Below, one piece after another: positions 59,988-64,000 of a stretch of DNA of 64,000 bases (positions within the stretch are counted from its first letter, which is position 1; each line of letters opens with the position of its first letter). Location: NCBI RefSeq assembly GCF_004345365.1, contig NZ_SLVF01000003.1, positions 186,001-250,000 on the forward strand, in the 5' to 3' direction. A model generated the notes under the pieces. The model made no database searches and was not told the DNA's origin. It saw only the letters and a program-made list of their open reading frames with translations. A program made the position numbers and the translations under genes. This DNA comes from Kribbella sp. VKM Ac-2568. Lineage in GTDB: Bacteria; Actinomycetota; Actinomycetes; Propionibacteriales; Kribbellaceae.

Positions 59988-62234
59988 ATGATGAGGTCGA
60001 ATCTGTACAGACTGGGCCGGTACGCCGCACGTCGGCCCTGGGTGGTGATCGGGGCGTGGTTGGTGGTGGCGGCGCTCGTGGTCGCGGCATCCGGCGCCTT
60101 CGGCAAGAAACTCGAGGAATCGTTCGGAGCACCTGGTGTCGACTCGCAGTACGCGACCGATCTGCTGTCGGCCGCGGGAGCGGATCAGGCCGGGCTGACC
60201 GCGCAGGTGGTCGTGACTCCGCTCGACGAGCAGGCGACGCTCAACGCACCCGAGCTGCGGGCTGCGCTGACGCAGATCCGCTCGACTGCGGCTTCGTTGC
60301 CACACGTGCTGGGGGCGGACGATCCCGTCATCTCGCCCGACGGCCGGGTCGGACTCGTCCGGCTTCAGTACCCGGTGCTCGACAAGCTCGAGCCGAGCGA
60401 CCTCGAGCAGCTCAAGACCCTGACGGCGGTGGAATCGCCGCTGCGGATCGAGCTGGGCGGGGATCTTTTCTATGCGTTCGAGGAAGCCCAGGCGGGTCTC
60501 GGCGAGGCGTTCGGGCTGATCGCCGCGATGGTCATCCTGCTGCTCGCGTTCGGATCGATCATCGCGATGGGGCTGCCGGTCGGAATGGCTGTGTTCGGCC
60601 TCGCGCTGGCGGTCAGCTCGCTGTCCTTGGTCACCTATCTCATCGATCTGCCCAGTTGGGCGCCCGTACTCGGCAGCATGATCGGGCTCGGCGTGGGCAT
60701 CGACTACGCGCTGATCATCGTCACCCGGCACCGCGAGAACCTGACCCGCGGGATGGATGTCGAGGAGTCGGTCGGGCGTGCTGTCTCCACGGCCGGGCAG
60801 GCTGTGCTCTTCGCCGGCGGCACAGTGGTGATCGCGATCCTCGGGCTGGTGGTGGCCGGCGTACCGTTCATGACCGCCGGTGGGATTGCCATCTCGCTGA
60901 TCGTGCTGACCATGGTGCTCGCTTCGCTCACCTTGCTGCCCGCGTTCTTGGGTCTGGCCGGGCACTGGATCAACCGCCTTCGGGTACGGCGGGTGCAGGC
61001 CTCCCCTGGTTCGGGTTGGCAGCGGTGGGCGGGGCACGTGTCCAAGCACGCCGCCGCGTACGCCGTCGGCGCCACCGTCCTGCTGCTGGCGTTGGCCGCA
61101 CCCGTGCTCGCACTCCGCGTCGGTACGCCCGATGACGGCGCGCTTCCCGTGCAACGCACCGAGCGCCGGGCGTACGACCTGGTTGCCGCGGGATTCGGTG
61201 CCGGTAGCAACGGTCCGCTGGTGATCGCCGTCGACGTCTCTCGAGATCCGAGGGTCGTACAACCCCTGTTCAACGCCGTCCGGGCCGATCGTGGCATCGC
61301 GTCGGTCGCACCTCCTCAGGTGAATACCGCGGCGGGCGTCGCGACGTTGATCGCCGTACCGACGACCGGACCACAGGACGATGCCACGATGACAACGGTC
61401 GAGCGGCTTCGCGCGGAGGTCTTCCCCTCGGTACTGCGGGACAGTCCGGCGAAGGCCCATGTCGGTGGTCAGACGGCGACCCTGGCGGATGTGGGTGCGA
61501 AGGTCAACGATCGGCTGCCGTGGTTCATCGGCGCGGTGATCCTGTTGTCCGTCGTGCTTCTCACGGTGGTCTTCCGGTCGGTCGTCGTACCACTGAAGGC
61601 CGCTGTGATGAACCTGCTCAGCATCGGCGCGTCCTTCGGCGTCATGGTGATGATCTTCCAGTGGGGTTGGGCCGCGGACCTGATCGGACTGGAGTCGACC
61701 ATCCCGATCCTCCCGTTCATCCCGATGTTCATGTTCGCCGTGGTGTTCGGGCTGTCGATGGACTATGAGGTCTTCCTGCTCACCCGGATCCGGGAGGAGT
61801 ACGTCCGGACTGGTGACAACACCGCCTCGACCATCCACGGCATCACCACCACCGGCCGCGTGATCACCTCGGCAGCGCTCATCATGATCGCGGTCTTCGT
61901 CAGCTTCTCCCTTGCCGACGACCCAACGGCCAAGATGTTCGGCCTGGGCCTGGCCACTGCCGTCCTCATCGATGCGACCATCGTGCGCCTGGTTCTCGTA
62001 CCGGCCTTGATGATGCTGTTGGGCGACGCGAACTGGTGGATGCCTGCCTGGCTCAACCGGCGGTTGGTGACCGGCGTCGGCGTCATAGGCGACCGCAACC
62101 GGGACCGCATTGGCCGGCGACGGCGACCAACCGGACCCACTGGAGAGTCCAACCGGGCAATGGTGCTTCCTGACAGCGCGGGGACCGCGGTCGAACCGAA
62201 AAGCGGAAGGTCGGCAGTTCCAGACCGCCCCTGA
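59988..62234 (+). CDS. MMPL-family transporter with att-derived C-terminal tail
   Basis: 748 residues of RND/MMPL type with about 12 membrane helices in two halves, each with an exported loop. Motifs include G-L-G-V-G-I-D-Y-A-L near 242-251 and its second-half equivalent V-F-G-L-S-M-D-Y-E-V-F-L near 585-596, whose Asp-Tyr pairs carry proton relay. Such proteins export lipids or drugs. The core ends about residue 695 (W-W-M-P-A-W-L-N-R-R). The last 50 residues are Arg/Pro-rich and read into att copy F, where the stop lies, so the native 3' end was replaced by integration. GAAGGGATCC precedes the ATG. Confidence 0.92.
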   Translation: MMRSNLYRLGRYAARRPWVVIGAWLVVAALVVAASGAFGKKLEESFGAPGVDSQYATDLLSAAGADQAGLTAQVVVTPLDEQATLNAPELRAALTQIRSTAASLPHVLGADDPVISPDGRVGLVRLQYPVLDKLEPSDLEQLKTLTAVESPLRIELGGDLFYAFEEAQAGLGEAFGLIAAMVILLLAFGSIIAMGLPVGMAVFGLALAVSSLSLVTYLIDLPSWAPVLGSMIGLGVGIDYALIIVTRHRENLTRGMDVEESVGRAVSTAGQAVLFAGGTVVIAILGLVVAGVPFMTAGGIAISLIVLTMVLASLTLLPAFLGLAGHWINRLRVRRVQASPGSGWQRWAGHVSKHAAAYAVGATVLLLALAAPVLALRVGTPDDGALPVQRTERRAYDLVAAGFGAGSNGPLVIAVDVSRDPRVVQPLFNAVRADRGIASVAPPQVNTAAGVATLIAVPTTGPQDDATMTTVERLRAEVFPSVLRDSPAKAHVGGQTATLADVGAKVNDRLPWFIGAVILLSVVLLTVVFRSVVVPLKAAVMNLLSIGASFGVMVMIFQWGWAADLIGLESTIPILPFIPMFMFAVVFGLSMDYEVFLLTRIREEYVRTGDNTASTIHGITTTGRVITSAALIMIAVFVSFSLADDPTAKMFGLGLATAVLIDATIVRLVLVPALMMLLGDANWWMPAWLNRRLVTGVGVIGDRNRDRIGRRRRPTGPTGESNRAMVLPDSAGTAVEPKSGRSAVPDRP

Positions 62235-62242
62235 CCACCCTT
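62196..62242 (+). repeat. att copy F: tRNA-Phe 3' half inside the MMPL 3' end
   Basis: The core CCGAAAAGCGGAAGG to CCCTT differs from tRNA-Phe at three or four positions (G to A in the T stem, C for G in the T loop). The left flank GCGGTCGAA resembles the CTGTCGAA of copies C, D and G. A GGATCTC/GAGATCC hairpin follows, then an integrase remnant. Confidence 0.88.
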
Positions 62243-62298
62243 TCTTGAGCGTGGATCTCGGTCTGAGATCCGCCGAACCTCCTGCGAGTACCGCAGTC

Positions 62299-62450
62299 CT
62301 ACCCGGCAATCAGCTCCGCGAGCTGATCGAGCGCCTTCCGCTGGTCTTCCAGGGATGCATGGTCGTAGATCGTCATCGTGACGTGGATGTCGGCATGGCC
62401 CACGATCGCCTCAACGATGTGCGGCGGCGCGCCGAGCCGCAGCTGGCCCG
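62299..62450 (-). pseudogene. Tyrosine-recombinase C-terminal remnant at att copy F
   Basis: The minus strand encodes Q-L-R-L-G-A-P-P-H-I-V-E-A-I-V-G-H-A-D-I and T-M-T-I-Y-D-H-A-S, ending E-L-I-A-G and a stop at 62299. It holds the second His and the catalytic Tyr but not the Arg-x-x-His motif. It is closely related to the remnant at 23.1 kb but ends differently, so the two come from distinct, related integrases. A stop codon lies just upstream of the fragment. Confidence 0.83.
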
Positions 62451-62477
62451 GCCGTCATCGGTGCTGCGGCATTGCCG

Positions 62478-63137
62478 TCAAGCATTCAGGCTGGGGGCCT
62501 TGCGGGCAAGGAGGTAGCCCTGTGTGGTCTTCTCCGTGCCCTCACGCTCGCGTACTGCCGTCATCGACAGCTCGAAGCCTGCTTCGCGCAGCAGCTCGAC
62601 GACCTCGTCCGGTTGCTGTCGGTAGAAGTCGAGGGAGACAGACGTTCCCAAGAACTCGCTGTACTGGCTCCGCTCGTCGCCGATTTGGAAGGTCAGCAGC
62701 AACAGCCCGCCTGGCGCGAGCACCCGGTGAAACTCAGCGAAAACCTGCGGTCGCTGCTCCCACGGGATGTGGATGATCGAGTAGTAGGCAAGCAGTCCGC
62801 CGAGTGAGGTGTCCGCCAGATCCAGCGCCAGCATCGACCCCTCCTCGAACCGCAACTGCGGGTAGGTCCGACGGGCCAGCGCCAGCATCCCGGGCGACAG
62901 GTCGATGCCGAACGCGTCCAGCCCCAGCCCGGAAAGCAGGATCGTCACCCGACCCGGCCCGCAGCCGACATCGGCGACGGGTCCGTTGCCGCCGGCTCGC
63001 ACCAGCTCTGCGAAAGCGGCGAACAGCGCTCGGTCGAGGGGCCTGTCGTCCAGACCTGAGGCCACCACGTCGGCGTGCTCGTCGGCCAGTGCGTCGTAGG
63101 AGTCCCGCGTAGCGGCGACAAAAGCTGCATCCGTCAC
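62478..63137 (-). CDS. Class I SAM-dependent methyltransferase
   Basis: 219 residues. Motif I V-A-D-V-G-C-G-P-G-R at about 54-63, the acidic end of strand 2 in F-G-I-D-L-S, and L-A-P-G-G-L-L-L-L-T-F after motif III. UbiE/MenG-like small-molecule methyltransferase; substrate unknown. Started at the GTG at 63137 (a second GTG two codons upstream is possible). The open frame extends upstream through att copy G, but that part is not coding. Confidence 0.88.
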   Translation of the reverse strand: MTDAAFVAATRDSYDALADEHADVVASGLDDRPLDRALFAAFAELVRAGGNGPVADVGCGPGRVTILLSGLGLDAFGIDLSPGMLALARRTYPQLRFEEGSMLALDLADTSLGGLLAYYSIIHIPWEQRPQVFAEFHRVLAPGGLLLLTFQIGDERSQYSEFLGTSVSLDFYRQQPDEVVELLREAGFELSMTAVREREGTEKTTQGYLLARKAPSLNA

Positions 63138-63257
63138 GGCCACGGAGACTAGACGACACCGCCGACACACTGACCCCGGATCCGCGCACCGAGGTACCGC
63201 CGAGCCCGCTCGGCGGGGCCTACCGGACAACGGCGCAGCCACGTGCCCAGGACACTG

Positions 63258-63442
63258 CTGTCGAACTGATAAGCGGAAGGTCGGCGGTTCGAGACCGCCC
63301 CTGACCACCCTTATTTGAGCGGGGATCCCGGCGATAGCGATATCCCGCCACTCCCCCTCAAACACCGCTAGATGTTGCACGTTGGTTGCACGCACGCCCG
63401 TCCTCTTCCCGCCAAGGGATCGAGGGCGGGTTTGTCGTTGGT
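63258..63442 (+). repeat. att copy G with extended element end
   Basis: The core 63266-63312 matches tRNA-Phe with one change in the anticodon loop (CTGATAAG), preceded by CTGTCGAA. Homology with copy D continues through GCGGGGATCCCGG, the direct repeats GTTGCACGTTGGTTGCAC and GAGGGCGGGTTTGTCGTTGG. It is the last scar in the window; beyond it chromosomal-type coding resumes at about 63.5 kb. 63138-63534 has no gene. Confidence 0.9.
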
Positions 63443-63534
63443 GCATCTACACAGAGTCAGTGCCTGCGTCCCCATCCAGATAGGCCGGCCGATTCGACCG
63501 TCTTCCCGGAGTCGTGAGGCGCTCGCCGGACGCA

Positions 63535-64000
63535 ATGTCGGTGGAGGCTGGCAGGGTGCTGCGAGTGACGGAGACGGTGGTTCCCAAACTGCACCAGTGG
63601 ACGATCGAGGCGCGGGAGTACGCGCGGCAGGAGACGCGGCGCGGGAAGCGGCATGCCTACCAGGAGCTGGTGCCGGAGCGTACCGCGCTGGTGGTGGTCG
63701 ACATGGTCTCGTTCTTCGTCGCGGAAGGGGACTACGAGCGCGGCATCGTGCCGAACATCCAGGAGCTTGCCGGCACCCTGCGCGACCTGGGTGGGACAGT
63801 CGCGTGGATGTTGCCGGGACGAACCGAGATCACCGCGGTGACAGAGGAGTTCCTCGGGGCAGACGTGGCGAAGATGTTCAGCGAATCGGGCGGCACCGGG
63901 CCGCTGCGGGACCGGGTCTGGCGCGAGTTCGACGTACAAGACGAAGACCTGATCGTGGAGAAGACGGCAGCGAGCGCCTTCTTCCCAGGCCGCTGCGATC
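63535..64000 (+). CDS. Isochorismatase-like cysteine hydrolase (partial)
   Basis: The frame runs off the window end. About 155 residues are visible: T-A-L-V-V-V-D-M-V-S-F-F with the catalytic Asp, I-Q-E-L-A-G-T-L-R-D-L-G-G-T-V-A-W, G-G-T-G-P-L-R-D-R-V-W and the E-K-T-A-A-S-A-F-F-P-G-R-C strand with the conserved Lys. The catalytic Cys would lie beyond 64000. Family members hydrolyse amides or isochorismate. The ATG at 63535 is taken; a GTG at 63565 with GGCAGGG upstream is a good alternative. Confidence 0.85.
   Translation, partial: MSVEAGRVLRVTETVVPKLHQWTIEAREYARQETRRGKRHAYQELVPERTALVVVDMVSFFVAEGDYERGIVPNIQELAGTLRDLGGTVAWMLPGRTEITAVTEEFLGADVAKMFSESGGTGPLRDRVWREFDVQDEDLIVEKTAASAFFPGRCD

Noticed and set aside
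59922..62309. A 795-codon minus-strand open frame across the MMPL gene
   Set aside because: It is rich in Arg, Gln, His and Gly with no motif or helix pattern, the signature of the antisense third-position-GC frame. The plus strand holds a clear MMPL transporter.

Overview
The window is high-GC actinobacterial DNA. A SigB/SigF-type sigma factor, a class F sortase, polyprenol-phosphate mannosyltransferase, DHA2 exporter, SARP-type regulator, Tad/Flp pilus locus and many GTG starts all fit. A Kribbella-like member of the Propionibacteriales is my best guess, from gene style only.

Region 1 (1-22.7 kb) looks like ordinary chromosome: a LysR fragment, SigB/F sigma factor, stand-alone LigD 3'-phosphoesterase, AzlCD exporter with a CGNR regulator, nitroreductase, murein endopeptidase, carboxylesterase, Sua5/YciO protein, S41 protease, a class F sortase with an LPATG substrate, a DHA2 exporter, AlkD-like and SDR/DUF305 genes, STAS protein, LacI plus a sugar-phosphate isomerase, Ppm preceded by a 161-bp hairpin, two tandem paralogous membrane-anchored proteins and two zinc proteases. 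It ends in a tRNA cluster (Glu, Asp, Phe).

Region 2 (23-63.4 kb) starts at tRNA-Phe. The 3' half of that tRNA recurs, always in the same orientation, near 28.3, 31.5, 33.5, 46.0, 62.2 and 63.3 kb. Two of these sites (tRNA-Phe itself and 62.2 kb) are followed by C-terminal scraps of a tyrosine recombinase. I read this as an accretion island: successive integrative elements entered the tRNA-Phe site and left att scars and cargo. The cargo includes secreted paralogues next to two scars, two-component systems, broken MarR/SRPBCC, P450, GntR, YdcF and HEAT genes, a K+ channel, ABC transporter, SARP-hydrolase fusion, Hsp20, a complete Tad pilus locus (prepilin peptidase, two Flp pilins, TadE, TadG-like, CpaB, CpaE, CpaF, a VWA-TadB fusion, TadC), a CHRD/DUF3455 protein and an MMPL transporter with its own two-component system. 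The MMPL frame runs into an att scar.

At least ten otherwise well-conserved genes carry single-base frameshifts, several explained by one missing G in a G-run. This is either base-calling error or real decay, and any functional call on those genes depends on which. Two downstream genes of overlapping pairs (sortase and AlkD-like) appear to begin at CTG inside a CTGA stop/start overlap.
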